Positions 1 through 8,778 of a stretch of 64,000 bases of DNA are shown piece after piece. This DNA comes from Lewinella sp. JB7 (GTDB lineage: Bacteria; Bacteroidota; Bacteroidia; Chitinophagales; Saprospiraceae). Positions within the stretch are counted from its first letter, which is position 1. Each line of letters starts with the position of its first letter. The DNA is taken from the NCBI RefSeq assembly GCF_024297185.1, contig NZ_JANCTD010000004.1, forward strand, positions 248,001 through 312,000, given 5' to 3'. The translations under genes and the position numbers were made by a program. A model generated the notes under the pieces. The model worked only from the letters and a program-made list of their open reading frames with translations. It did no database searches and had not been told where the DNA came from.

Positions 1-1045
1 TGGTACGGGCCGCGCTGCCGATCCAACCGCTGGACATGCCGCGCACGTTCAGACTGGGATACTGAAGCGCCTCCTGTAGGTTGCCCCCCACTCCGTCGGG
101 CTCGCTGAAGCCGATGCTTTGCCGTAGCTGGAGCGGATCGTCGGGTACGCCGGCCATCATCTCGCGGGTAGCTTGATCCAGTTCTATGCCGTCGTAGTAA
201 CCGGGGATCGTGACCCGCCCCTGCTGATCCTTCATCGAGCCCAGCAACTGCGCCAGCCGGAGCGCGGGATTGGGGGCGTAATTCCCGTAGTGGCCACTAT
301 GCTGCGACAAGCGCGGGCCGTAGACCGTGATGCGGGCCGTCGCGATTCCCCGGGCACCTCCCATGAGGGTGGGTTGATTCGTGGTATGCACCGGTCCGTC
401 GAGAATGACGAGGTGATCGGCGGCCAGGGCGGCGCGGTGGGTTTCGACGGCACCGGGCAGGTCCGGACTACTCCCTTCCTCCATGGGGTCTACGATGAAC
501 TTGACGTGGTAATTGGGTCGCTTCCCGTCGGCCACGAGCTGATCCCAGGCGATCAGGAACATCATAATGGGGGCCTTTGCGTCGCTACTCGACCGCGCGA
601 ACAGTCGCACCTCGCTGGTATCGGGCCGGGCGGGAAGTGCGGCGGGGCGGTAGTCGATGCTGCCGGCCGCATCCACGGCCATGGTCCCGTAAACGGGCTG
701 AAAGGGCGGAGCGAGCACCCACTTCGTTGGATCCACGGGTTGCCCGTCCACGTGTCCGTAGAAAAGCACCGTCTCGGCATTTTCGCGGTCGGCGGGGAAG
801 CTCGCGAGTAGCAGGTCGATGCCGGCGTTGGGAAGGCGCTGGGTGGTAAAGCCCCGCCGGCCGAACTCCCGTTCCAGCCACTGGAGATTAGGCTCGAGCT
901 GGCCGTCGATGTGAGCGTCGTTGGACAGGGAGAGAAACTCGATGTAGGTAGGTAGGCTCTGGAGCGTCCGCTCGTACAGGGCGGTGGTTTGGGCGGGGAC
1001 GCGGGAGCAGAGAAAAGTGAGAAGAAGCAGACTTAGGTAACGCAT
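1..1045 (-). CDS. M20-family zinc peptidase, 3' end cut by the window
   Basis: An open frame runs from an ATG at 1045 to the left edge of the window, giving 348 codons without a stop; the C-terminus lies outside. It starts with a Sec signal peptide (residues 1-19, ending in VPAQ). M20/M28-type metallopeptidase motifs follow: GHVDGQP at about 97-103 (metal-binding His98 and Asp100), SSSDAKAP at about 152-159 (the family's S-x-D-x-K-G-like segment), and the catalytic or metal-bridging Glu pair EE at 189-190. M20 enzymes are di-zinc exopeptidases or carboxypeptidases; the signal peptide places this one in the periplasm or outside. It is the last gene of a run of five minus-strand genes, 21 bases after the upstream oxidoreductase. 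The substrate is unknown. Confidence 0.85.
   Translation of the reverse strand, partial: MRYLSLLLLTFLCSRVPAQTTALYERTLQSLPTYIEFLSLSNDAHIDGQLEPNLQWLEREFGRRGFTTQRLPNAGIDLLLASFPADRENAETVLFYGHVDGQPVDPTKWVLAPPFQPVYGTMAVDAAGSIDYRPAALPARPDTSEVRLFARSSSDAKAPIMMFLIAWDQLVADGKRPNYHVKFIVDPMEEGSSPDLPGAVETHRAALAADHLVILDGPVHTTNQPTLMGGARGIATARITVYGPRLSQHSGHYGNYAPNPALRLAQLLGSMKDQQGRVTIPGYYDGIELDQATREMMAGVPDDPLQLRQSIGFSEPDGVGGNLQEALQYPSLNVRGMSSGWIGSAART
988..1008 (+). repeat. Copy of a G-rich dispersed motif (inside the M20 gene)
   Basis: Contains GGGCGGGGACGCGGGAGC preceded by TTT. The 18-base core is identical to the intergenic copy at 12848-12865 and close to those at 62606-62623 (minus) and 63411-63431. Here it overlaps the end of the signal-peptide coding region of the M20 peptidase, so coding constraint could also explain it. 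Confidence 0.4.
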
Positions 1046-1066
1046 AGGCTGGTTTGGGACTGAAAA

Positions 1067-2437
1067 TTACCGGCTCATCTTGTAGGCTTCGGTCGTCACG
1101 AAATACTTCGTCAGTATGTTCGCGCGCTCCCACGCCGGTAGATTGCCGTCGGTAAGGTAGCGCAAGTACTGCTCGGTCACCTGTCCGAAGTGATCCTCGT
1201 GGCCGGTACGCAGAGTGGGTGGTACGGTGATTTCGTAACCGGTATCGGCGCGCCGGTAGGCGATGCCGGGAAACGACGACTGCAGGGCGTCGATGGCATT
1301 CCTCAGCGTACTCTCGTCGGGCGTGCCGACGGGTTCTACGTACAGCGTCGGCGTGTACCCCTGCTCGGCATCCTGGCGGATGATCAGGTTCGCCCGCGTG
1401 CCCCGCATGACGGAGTAGTGGGTATCGGCGGCGCCCGGCGGCGCTTCGTAGTTCCATATCACGGACACCTTACCGTGGACGCCGCGCACCGTGAAGTCGA
1501 TCTCTCCGTTGGCGAACACTTCCAAATGGCCGTCCTTCACCTGGGACTGTAGGTAGTCCGGGAAAGTTTCCTCACCGGTGACGTGGCTGAACTGTTCCCG
1601 ACTCAGGCGAGTGGCCCAGCGGCGCGCCCGCACGACTTCGACTTCACTCGTCGCGATTGCCTGGTCCGGAAAGGTTTCCCACAGTACCAGATCCACCAGG
1701 TGGGTCGCGACGTCCACGATCCCCTCCCCCTGCTGCTTGACGTCAAAGAACCAGGCCGGACGGATCAGCGGCGCCCCGGAAACTTCCTTACTGAAGTGGT
1801 GGACGCTCTCCTTACTGATGGCGGGCTCCTCCACCGACCCCGTCACCAACTCCCCGAACAGGGCGGTCTGCCGGGAGAGCGCGCGCTGCAGCATGGTGGT
1901 GATCTCGAAGCGCTCGGTCATGATGTCGTACACCAGTACCCCCCGCGCCTCGGCCTCATCGAGCGTTCGCGCGAGCAGTTCGTACTCGGCCGGATCGATG
2001 ACCATGGGTTTGTCGGCCAGTACGTTCAGTCCGTGTTTGACCGCTGCTTCGATGTACTCGGTTTTGCGGCCGTTGTTCCCGGACACCACGATCACGTTGC
2101 CGGCCCGGTCGGCGAGCATACGGTCCAGGTAGTCCGGACCGGTGTACACCTCCTGTTGCCAGCTCGTCGGCGACGTTCCCGCATTGTAGCGCTCGATGCG
2201 GGCCAGGTGTTGCCGTACGTCCTCCCCTTCCGGAGCGTACACGTGTACCGTCGGGTCGACTTGCTCGTACATTTTCTTCTGCACCAGTCCGGCGTGAAAG
2301 TGGCCCGGATCGAGGGTGATGAGCCTAACCTCTCCGGAGCTCCCCCGAAAGGCGGCAGCGGACGAGTCGTCGGAGGGGGGATTCGGGGAAGCACAACCCA
2401 TGATGGCGGTCAGGATTAGCGGTGTACAGATTCTCAC
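1067..2437 (-). CDS. Gfo/Idh/MocA-like oxidoreductase, lipoprotein
   Basis: A 456-residue protein starting with GTG. Residues 1-15 form a lipoprotein signal ending LTAIMGC (lipid attachment at Cys15), so it is probably periplasmic and membrane-anchored. The fold resembles Gfo/Idh/MocA dehydrogenases: a DKP triplet at about 142-144 stands where the family has its E-K-P cofactor and substrate lysine, and a Rossmann-like N-terminal half is followed by an alpha/beta C-terminal half. The usual G-x-G-x-x-G dinucleotide loop is missing; LDPGHFHAGL at about 42-51 stands in its place. This matches a Bacteroidota subfamily usually annotated only as putative oxidoreductase. It lies 22 bases after the Tat-type oxidoreductase and probably shares its mRNA. 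Its sugar substrate is not known. Confidence 0.8.
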   Translation of the reverse strand: MRICTPLILTAIMGCASPNPPSDDSSAAAFRGSSGEVRLITLDPGHFHAGLVQKKMYEQVDPTVHVYAPEGEDVRQHLARIERYNAGTSPTSWQQEVYTGPDYLDRMLADRAGNVIVVSGNNGRKTEYIEAAVKHGLNVLADKPMVIDPAEYELLARTLDEAEARGVLVYDIMTERFEITTMLQRALSRQTALFGELVTGSVEEPAISKESVHHFSKEVSGAPLIRPAWFFDVKQQGEGIVDVATHLVDLVLWETFPDQAIATSEVEVVRARRWATRLSREQFSHVTGEETFPDYLQSQVKDGHLEVFANGEIDFTVRGVHGKVSVIWNYEAPPGAADTHYSVMRGTRANLIIRQDAEQGYTPTLYVEPVGTPDESTLRNAIDALQSSFPGIAYRRADTGYEITVPPTLRTGHEDHFGQVTEQYLRYLTDGNLPAWERANILTKYFVTTEAYKMSR

Positions 2438-2459
2438 GGTGGGTGGGGTTGGTCGGAAA

Positions 2460-3860
2460 TTATTTGCGGGCGTGGCCGGCCAGTACGGGGATATTGTCGT
2501 AGCCGTAGGGGTAGCGCTGGGAACGGGAAAGCATTCGGTTGGCGGCGTCGTTATCCCGGAAACGCTCGTTGACCGGATCCCACTGCAGTTTGCCGGGTAC
2601 TTTCATGGCGATGTGGGAAATGAGGCAGGCGGTGCAGGAGCGGTGGGCGACCTCGGCGGGGGAGATGGTGAGCTCACGCGATTTCATGCAGTCCAGCCAG
2701 TTGCGGTGCTGCTCGGGGCTGTCGTACAGCCGGATGTCGTTTTCGCCGATCTCCAGCTGGGCCTTATCCTTAATGGAGGTTTTAAAGGCCGGGGAATTGC
2801 CGAAGTCGGGATCGTTGGCCGTCACGGCTACGTTGCCGCGGGAGACGAAGATGTCTCCGTCCGTACCGTAAAAGTGAACCCCGTTGGGCAGCTCACCGTC
2901 GACGATCATCGTCACCCCGTTAGCGTACCTGCTTTCCACGCGGTAGGGCCCGTGCACCGTCCAGAGGCCTTCCCGGGGGAACTCGGCCGTCGCCTCCAGC
3001 TCGATCGGCCCGGTGAACTCGGTTCCCATTCCCCAGTGGGCGATGTCGATGTGGTGTACGCCCCAGCCGGTGATCATGCCGGCCCCGAACTGCTCGCAGC
3101 GCAGCCAGCCGGGACGGGAGAAATCGTGCTGTGGGTGCACCCGTTCGAGGGTATAGGGCACGTAGGGGGTGCGGCCGAGCCACATGTCGTAGTTCAGGTT
3201 CTCGGGGACGGGCATGGGTGTCGGATCCCCACCCGCCGGGTCGCTGGGCAGACCGATCTCCACCCGCTCGATCTTACCGATGCGTCCATTGCGGACCAGT
3301 TCGCAGGCGCGTCGGAACTGGGGCCAGGGGTCGGTCGAACGTTGCTGACTGCCTAGCTGGAAGACGACGCCGGTACGGTGCACGATGTCGCTCATCATCC
3401 GTCCCTCCGCCACCGTAAGGGAGGTGGGCTTCTGGAGGTAAATATCCTTTCCGGCCAGGGCGGCTTCGATGGCGGGCTGGGCGTGCCAGTGGTCCGGGGT
3501 GCTAATGATGACGCCGTCGATGTCGGGGCTGGCCAGCAACTCCCGGTAGTCGTCGTACATCTTCACGTCCATAAAGGTATCGCTGCCCTTATTCTCGCGG
3601 TAGTACTGCTCGATGTAGGCCTTGCCGAGTTCCTTGCGCTTGCTGTCCACGTCGCAGACGGCCACGACGCGGGCCACGTCGTTCTTCATGGTTTCGGGAA
3701 GGTCATGTCCGCGCGCAATGCGTCCGAAGCCGATCTGCCCGATGTGGAGTTTGTTGCTCGGAGCATCCTTACCGAGGACGGAGGCGGGAACGATGGTGGG
3801 AAAAGCGACGGTGGCCGCCGTGGCGAGGAGTGACTTTTTGATGGCTGATCGACGGTTCAT
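2460..3860 (-). CDS. Gfo/Idh/MocA oxidoreductase with Tat signal
   Basis: 466 residues from the ATG at 3860. The open frame continues upstream, but this start is chosen because the protein then begins MNRRSAIKK, a twin-arginine export signal followed by a hydrophobic stretch to about residue 27. The Rossmann loop GFGRIA lies at about 44-49, TPDHWHA at about 121-127, and QKP at about 143-145 carries the conserved lysine of the E-K-P motif. Tat export fits a protein that folds with NAD(P) in the cytoplasm and works in the periplasm, as in other Bacteroidota members. The gene sits 37 bases after the PmoA-ThuA fusion. Family members oxidise or dehydrate sugars; the context of a rhamnosidase and a ThuA domain suggests a glycoside or released sugar as substrate (inference). 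Confidence 0.88.
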   Translation of the reverse strand: MNRRSAIKKSLLATAATVAFPTIVPASVLGKDAPSNKLHIGQIGFGRIARGHDLPETMKNDVARVVAVCDVDSKRKELGKAYIEQYYRENKGSDTFMDVKMYDDYRELLASPDIDGVIISTPDHWHAQPAIEAALAGKDIYLQKPTSLTVAEGRMMSDIVHRTGVVFQLGSQQRSTDPWPQFRRACELVRNGRIGKIERVEIGLPSDPAGGDPTPMPVPENLNYDMWLGRTPYVPYTLERVHPQHDFSRPGWLRCEQFGAGMITGWGVHHIDIAHWGMGTEFTGPIELEATAEFPREGLWTVHGPYRVESRYANGVTMIVDGELPNGVHFYGTDGDIFVSRGNVAVTANDPDFGNSPAFKTSIKDKAQLEIGENDIRLYDSPEQHRNWLDCMKSRELTISPAEVAHRSCTACLISHIAMKVPGKLQWDPVNERFRDNDAANRMLSRSQRYPYGYDNIPVLAGHARK

Positions 3861-3897
3861 GGGAAGGACTGAGGGAGAGAGGGAATGAAGGAGTGAA

Positions 3898-5832
3898 TTA
3901 CTCTGCAGCCCAGCGGATCCCACCGAGGATGTGCCGGAGGAACTGCGGGTCGGAGTAGTGCTCGATCCGGTGGCCGAGGGAGGTGTACCACTGCCGCCCC
4001 CCGTCCGTGGTGTGGTACCAGGAGGTGGGAAAGCTGCTGCCGAAGGTGTCGGCGGGATAGGTGGCGTGCCCCTCCTCATCGTCCACGGTGCCGAGATCGG
4101 CGGCCAGCAGGACGTGTATAGCGGGGTTGAGCTGTTTGAGGTAGTAGCACTCGTCATCGCGGATGTGCCAGGTCGGTGGCAGGAAGTCGGTGGAAGGGTG
4201 GTCGGCATCCACGACGGCGACGTCGAAATCCTGCCGCCTGGCGTGGCGGAAGAACTTGCCACCGACGTTCCGCCAAAACCAGGGCCAGTCGCGCTCCGAG
4301 CCGCAGGCGGAATGGATGCCGACGAAACCGCCCCCGGCCTCGATGTACGATCTGAAGGCCGCCTCCTGCTCCGGGGTATCGAAGATGTCGTTGTTGGTAT
4401 TCGAAAACACGAGCACGTCATACTCCTCGAGCCGGTCGGGGGTGAACATCCCCGGGTCCTCCGTATGCACGACTTCGAAGCCGTTCTCCTCCCCCAGTTT
4501 CCGGATGGCCGCGATGCTGGCCGGGATGTTGTCGTGGACGAAGCCCTCCCCGTTTTTCGTATACAGCAGTACACGGGCACCCCGCAAGCCGTCGTCCGCC
4601 TCCCACGTCACCCGGGGTGGATGAGCAAAATCCCGCCAGTAGCGGTTGGCCGTCGTGGTATCGAGCTGTCCGTCGTAGACCATCATCCGGTACCGGAGGC
4701 GGTAGGTGCCGCCGGGTCGCATGACATAGTCGCGGTCCTGTGCCGGATTAAAATTGACGAATACGTTCTCCTTCCCCCCGTTAGCACCGGTAGGCCAGAT
4801 GCGGATCTGTTCCGGGTAGTTGTAGTTGCCGGGGTGGGTCATGAACAGTATGCCCGCGCGGCCGTGCTCCGTCGGTCCTTCCACTTTCATCCAACGGGCA
4901 CGGGTGGCGTTACCGTCGGCTTTATTCCTGCCCGCGCTGGTCAGCAGATCGACGTTGTCGTCGTTCCAGCCGGCCCGCCCCCGGTAGCCGAAGCCCTGGT
5001 AGCGGTAGGCCTTCACGGTGAAGGGTTCACCGGTAATGTTGGTCTGCTCGGTGGTATAGTCTATTTGGTAGTTGTCCCCGTGGGCAGGGAGGACGCGCAG
5101 GTTCAGTGTTTCTTCCAGCAGTTGCTCAGGATTGTCGGTCACGGCGCTGTCGCGGTAAGCCAGGTAGGCATGACGAGCGGTGAGGCCGGCCGTTACGCTT
5201 CCTTCGTGGACTCCCGTCACGTCCTGCGTAGCTACGGTTCCGTGACCGCGGACGAGATTCCAGAAGTCGAGTTCCCGTCCCCGAAATTCCGTATGCGTCC
5301 AGGGGTTCCACACCCCGTAGTGATGGTAATGATCGGGCGGCTGGATGCGGGTCAGGGTATCGCCGGCCGGGGAGAGCAACGGGTGCAGGTAGCCGCCCCG
5401 GGAGAATATCGGATCCACGCCGGCGGGCACCCCGGCGGGGGCTTGCTGGTAGGTCAGTACATCTCGGCCGTTGACGGCAAAGCGGACGGCTCCTTCGTCT
5501 TTGCTGGCGGTGAACGCGGGAGCCATGGACGTGCCGGAAGCCGGCGCCAACCGGTAGCGACGCGTAGTGCCGGCGGGGGTCGCTCCTGTCATGACCCAGC
5601 AGAGTTGTCCGTCCGTCCACTGCGCCGCGATCGCCCGGTTTTCCCCGGTGGTCGTCTCGTACAGTCCTAATTCACCGCGATTATTCCAGAGGCTATCCGC
5701 TACGGCAACACATACCGGCGTGTCCTGGCGATCGTATTCTCCGGCGGAGACGTGGAAGGCGGACACCAAGGGCTGAGCCGCCAGCGAACCTAACCCACCT
5801 AAAAGCAGAAGAAATATGTAATACTGGTGCAT
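3898..5832 (-). CDS. PmoA (DUF6807) - ThuA fusion protein, secreted
   Basis: 644 residues from the ATG at 5832, chosen because it gives a clean signal peptide (MHQYYIFLLLLGGLGSLAAQ); the frame is open for 13 more codons upstream. Residues of about 20-400 look like the PmoA/DUF6807 family, a beta-rich domain with LHPLLSPAGDTLTRIQPPDHYHHYG-type segments (shown by GGYLHPLL and PPDHYHHYGVW). Residues of about 415-640 are a ThuA-like glutamine-amidotransferase-fold domain (ARVLLYTK, YDVLVFSNTNND, GGGFVGIHSACG, PPTWHIRDDE). ThuA domains act with ThuB-type Gfo/Idh/MocA enzymes in 3-keto-sugar metabolism, and two such enzymes lie directly downstream. The fusion puts both activities in one exported polypeptide. 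It starts 61 bases after the GH78 stop. Confidence 0.85.
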   Translation of the reverse strand: MHQYYIFLLLLGGLGSLAAQPLVSAFHVSAGEYDRQDTPVCVAVADSLWNNRGELGLYETTTGENRAIAAQWTDGQLCWVMTGATPAGTTRRYRLAPASGTSMAPAFTASKDEGAVRFAVNGRDVLTYQQAPAGVPAGVDPIFSRGGYLHPLLSPAGDTLTRIQPPDHYHHYGVWNPWTHTEFRGRELDFWNLVRGHGTVATQDVTGVHEGSVTAGLTARHAYLAYRDSAVTDNPEQLLEETLNLRVLPAHGDNYQIDYTTEQTNITGEPFTVKAYRYQGFGYRGRAGWNDDNVDLLTSAGRNKADGNATRARWMKVEGPTEHGRAGILFMTHPGNYNYPEQIRIWPTGANGGKENVFVNFNPAQDRDYVMRPGGTYRLRYRMMVYDGQLDTTTANRYWRDFAHPPRVTWEADDGLRGARVLLYTKNGEGFVHDNIPASIAAIRKLGEENGFEVVHTEDPGMFTPDRLEEYDVLVFSNTNNDIFDTPEQEAAFRSYIEAGGGFVGIHSACGSERDWPWFWRNVGGKFFRHARRQDFDVAVVDADHPSTDFLPPTWHIRDDECYYLKQLNPAIHVLLAADLGTVDDEEGHATYPADTFGSSFPTSWYHTTDGGRQWYTSLGHRIEHYSDPQFLRHILGGIRWAAE

Positions 5833-5893
5833 GTTCGACAAATAAACGTTGGAGCCTACCAAAGTAGGCAAAACCGGAAGACCCTCTAAGGAT

Positions 5894-8629
5894 TTACTTT
5901 CCTACCGGAGCGGGCAACCGAAAGCGGTAGTTTCCGGATCCCAGTCGCACCACCACTTTGCCGTCGATCCCTTCCGCGGAATGCACTCCGTTACCGGTAG
6001 ATAAGGTAGTACCGTCCAGATCGACCCGTGCCGGGTCGGCGGCGGGCAGCGTGAGCGCCGCGGTAGCGTTTGGCGGTACGGTGACGTTCACCGTCAATTC
6101 CTCCCCGTCCAGTGCCCAACCGCTGGCGGCTAGCCCGTAGGGCGTCATCAGTTCGGCGGTCGCGTCGGTGAGGCTTCCTCCGGGGTGGGGGTTTAGCAAC
6201 AGGTGGCGGTAACCCGGCTTCTCGGCGTCGGTATCCAGTCCGGCGACCGTACGGTAAAGCCAGTCGCCCACCGCCCCGTAGGCGTAGTGATTGAAGGAGT
6301 TCATGGTGACTGCCTGAAAGGAAGAGTCGGGTTTGATGCCATCCCACCGCTCCCAGATCGTCGTGGCGCCGCGCGTCACGGGGTATAACCACGATGGGTA
6401 TTCCTTCCGTTCCAGCAGGGAGTAGGCATCGTCGAGGTAGCCGTAGCGCGTAAGTACCTCCAGCAGGTAGGGCGTACCCAGGAAGCCCGTCGTCAGGTGG
6501 CCGTAGGAGCGCACGTTCTCCACCAGCCGTTCCGCGGCCTGCTCCCGGAGGGCTTCCGGCAACAGGTCGAAGTGCAGGGCCAGTACGTAGGCCGTTTGCG
6601 TGCTGCTAACCAGGCGGCCGTTGTGAGTAACGTATTCACGCAGGTAGGCTTCCCGGAGGGTTGCGGCCAGCTCCCGGTACCGTTGCGCATCGGCCGGTTT
6701 ATCCAGCACGTCCGCGGTGCGGGCCAGCAAATCGGTCGAGTGAATAAAAAAGGATTGGGCGATCAGGTACTTGTCCGTTACGGCCGAACGACCGTCGTTG
6801 TCGTCCTCGGCGGAGTAGAAGAGCCAGTCGCCGAAGTGGAAGCCCGTGTTCCACAGATTGTCTCCCGCGGCATTGTCTTCCATATACTTCACCCATGCCT
6901 GCATACTCCGGTACTGCTCCTCCAGGACCTGCCGGTCCCCGTAGGCCAGGTACATCGTCCAGGGGGCAATGGTGGCCACGTCGGCCCAACCCGCCGCCCC
7001 TGCAGCACCCTCACCCAGCACATTGGGGATGACAAAGGGCACGGAGCCGGACTCCAGTTGATCGGCCTCCAGATCCCGCAACCATTTCCGGAAGAAGCCG
7101 GATACGTCATAGTTGAAGGCGGCGGTGCGGGCGAAGGCCTGGGCGTCACCCGTCCAGCCGAGGCGCTCGTCGCGCTGGGGGCAATCGGTGGGTACGTCCA
7201 CGAAGTTTCCCCGCTGCCCCCACTGAATATTTCGTTGCAGTTGATTGATCAGGGAATCGGAGCAGGTGAAGGTGCCGGTGGGCTGCATATCCGAATGGAT
7301 GACCTCCGCGGTGAAGCTGCCGGGGGTAAGCTCCCCGGGCCACCCCCTCACCCGCGCGTAGCGGAAGCCCATAAAGGTGAACTGGGGCCGGAAGGTTTCC
7401 GTGCCGCCGCCCGCCAGGGTATAGTCCAGGCGCTGTTTGGCGGCGCGCAGATTGGTGGTGTAGAAGTTACCCATCTTATCCAGCACCTCGGCGTGCTCCA
7501 CCGTCACCGTGGTTCCGGCCGGACCGCTTACGGAAAGGGCCACCCGCCCCACCAGGTTCTGACCGAAGTCGAGCACGGTATCGCCCTCCGGCGTAACGAT
7601 GAGTTCCACCGGATCGAGCGTTTCGGTCACCCGTACGCCGGGGCCCACCGGTGCCACGAGAATATCTCTCGGGTGGTCGACCATCCTTACTCCTTTCCAG
7701 TCCGAAACGTCGAAGCCGGGCTCCGTCCAGCCGGTCTGTTCCCGCCGGGCATCGTAGACCTCCCCGTTGTAAATATCGGAACTGCGAATGGCCCCCGTAC
7801 CGGACCGCCACTCGCCGTCGGTTCCGAAGCGTTCGGACGTGCCGTTGCGGTAGGTAACCTCGAGTTGAGCGAGCAGACCGAGCGTCTTTCCGTAATGGTT
7901 ACGCGCGTCGCCCCAGGCCAGATAACCGCGGTACCACCCGTCACCCAGCGCGACACCGATGGCGTTTGCTCCGGTCCGGAGGTGATCGGTAACGTCGTAG
8001 GTCTGGTACTGCAAGCGCTCGTCGTAGGCGGTCCAGCCGGGAGTAAGTAGCAGGTCCCCTACCCGCTTGCCGTTGATGGTAGCTTCGTAGACGCCGTGGG
8101 CCGTGATGTAGAGCCGGGCCGAAGCGATGTTGCGGTCCAGCTCGAACTCGCGGCGCAGCAGGGGGGCGGGCATGGAGCGGTTCTCGTCCTCCGTCACATC
8201 GGGCTCGATCCACCCCGCGGTCCACTCCTCCGGGGTGAGCAGACCGGTTTCCCACCGGGCGGGCGGGCTCCAGGCTGATGGCTGGTCACTGCCGGTCCAG
8301 GCCCGGACTTGCCACACACGTTGCTCCCGCGACCCCGCCGCCGGCCCCGCGTAGGACACGAGTACGGACTGGTCCGAATCCACCTTACCCGAATCGAAGA
8401 TGAGCCTGCGGCCCCGTTCCAGATCGGTTTCGTTGGCGGCTACGCGAATCTGGTAGGCCGTCTGCATCACGTCGCGGTCGGCAGACTGAAGCCGCCAGCT
8501 AAGTCGCGGCCGGGCCTCCCCTACCCCCAGCGTATTTTCCTGTTGTTCGAAGCGGAGATCGGACACGGTAACCGACTGGGCACCGAGCGTCGCCAGACCG
8601 AAAAGCAGTAGAAAAAGGATATAACGCAT
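5894..8629 (-). CDS. Alpha-L-rhamnosidase, glycoside hydrolase family 78
   Basis: A 911-residue secreted enzyme (signal peptide 1-17, ending LGAQ). The domain order is typical of GH78: an N-terminal fibronectin-like domain (SDLRFEQQENTLGV, PRLSW), a beta-sandwich domain with TAHGVYEATINGKRVGD, a second beta domain, the (alpha/alpha)6 catalytic barrel and a C-terminal beta domain. The hallmark DCPQRDERLGWTGD at residues 482-495 contains the family's conserved acidic residues; the barrel also shows MNSFNHYAYGAVGDW. GH78 enzymes release terminal alpha-L-rhamnose from plant or bacterial polysaccharides and glycosides. It is the first gene of the minus-strand cluster, divergent from the gene at 8779. 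I see no T9SS tail, so it is probably periplasmic. Confidence 0.95.
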   Translation of the reverse strand: MRYILFLLLFGLATLGAQSVTVSDLRFEQQENTLGVGEARPRLSWRLQSADRDVMQTAYQIRVAANETDLERGRRLIFDSGKVDSDQSVLVSYAGPAAGSREQRVWQVRAWTGSDQPSAWSPPARWETGLLTPEEWTAGWIEPDVTEDENRSMPAPLLRREFELDRNIASARLYITAHGVYEATINGKRVGDLLLTPGWTAYDERLQYQTYDVTDHLRTGANAIGVALGDGWYRGYLAWGDARNHYGKTLGLLAQLEVTYRNGTSERFGTDGEWRSGTGAIRSSDIYNGEVYDARREQTGWTEPGFDVSDWKGVRMVDHPRDILVAPVGPGVRVTETLDPVELIVTPEGDTVLDFGQNLVGRVALSVSGPAGTTVTVEHAEVLDKMGNFYTTNLRAAKQRLDYTLAGGGTETFRPQFTFMGFRYARVRGWPGELTPGSFTAEVIHSDMQPTGTFTCSDSLINQLQRNIQWGQRGNFVDVPTDCPQRDERLGWTGDAQAFARTAAFNYDVSGFFRKWLRDLEADQLESGSVPFVIPNVLGEGAAGAAGWADVATIAPWTMYLAYGDRQVLEEQYRSMQAWVKYMEDNAAGDNLWNTGFHFGDWLFYSAEDDNDGRSAVTDKYLIAQSFFIHSTDLLARTADVLDKPADAQRYRELAATLREAYLREYVTHNGRLVSSTQTAYVLALHFDLLPEALREQAAERLVENVRSYGHLTTGFLGTPYLLEVLTRYGYLDDAYSLLERKEYPSWLYPVTRGATTIWERWDGIKPDSSFQAVTMNSFNHYAYGAVGDWLYRTVAGLDTDAEKPGYRHLLLNPHPGGSLTDATAELMTPYGLAASGWALDGEELTVNVTVPPNATAALTLPAADPARVDLDGTTLSTGNGVHSAEGIDGKVVVRLGSGNYRFRLPAPVGK

Positions 8630-8744
8630 GGGAAAATGGAGTGATGGACCCCGTAATGTATCGACCCCGGGGCGGGGAACTGTCCTGCACCTTCCGGCTG
8701 CCCGCAGGACCGTCCACCCTTGTCCTCCACGCCAAAATACCCCG

Positions 8745-8752
8745 TAGCTTTA
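8745..8752 (+). promoter_or_regulatory. Possible -7 promoter element upstream of the SBP-CDF pair
   Basis: TAGCTTTA is one mismatch from the Bacteroidota -7 consensus TAnnTTTG and lies 26 bases before the ATG at 8779, in the divergent gap between the rhamnosidase and the SBP gene. A weak CTTG lies 22 bases upstream in place of TTTG. Confidence 0.35.
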
Positions 8753-8778
8753 CCCGCTTGTCCGCTAATGACCTGCTT

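Noticed and set aside
2460-4580. A long frame extending the Tat oxidoreductase upstream by about 240 codons
   Set aside because: The upstream part is Pro/Ser/Thr/Arg-rich with no domain, lies opposite to nothing functional but inside the PmoA-ThuA coding region in another frame, and the Tat signal starts at 3860.
3931-5670. 579-codon plus-strand frame antisense to the PmoA-ThuA gene
   Set aside because: Typical mirror frame of a high-GC gene; no recognisable motif, while the minus strand encodes clear domains.
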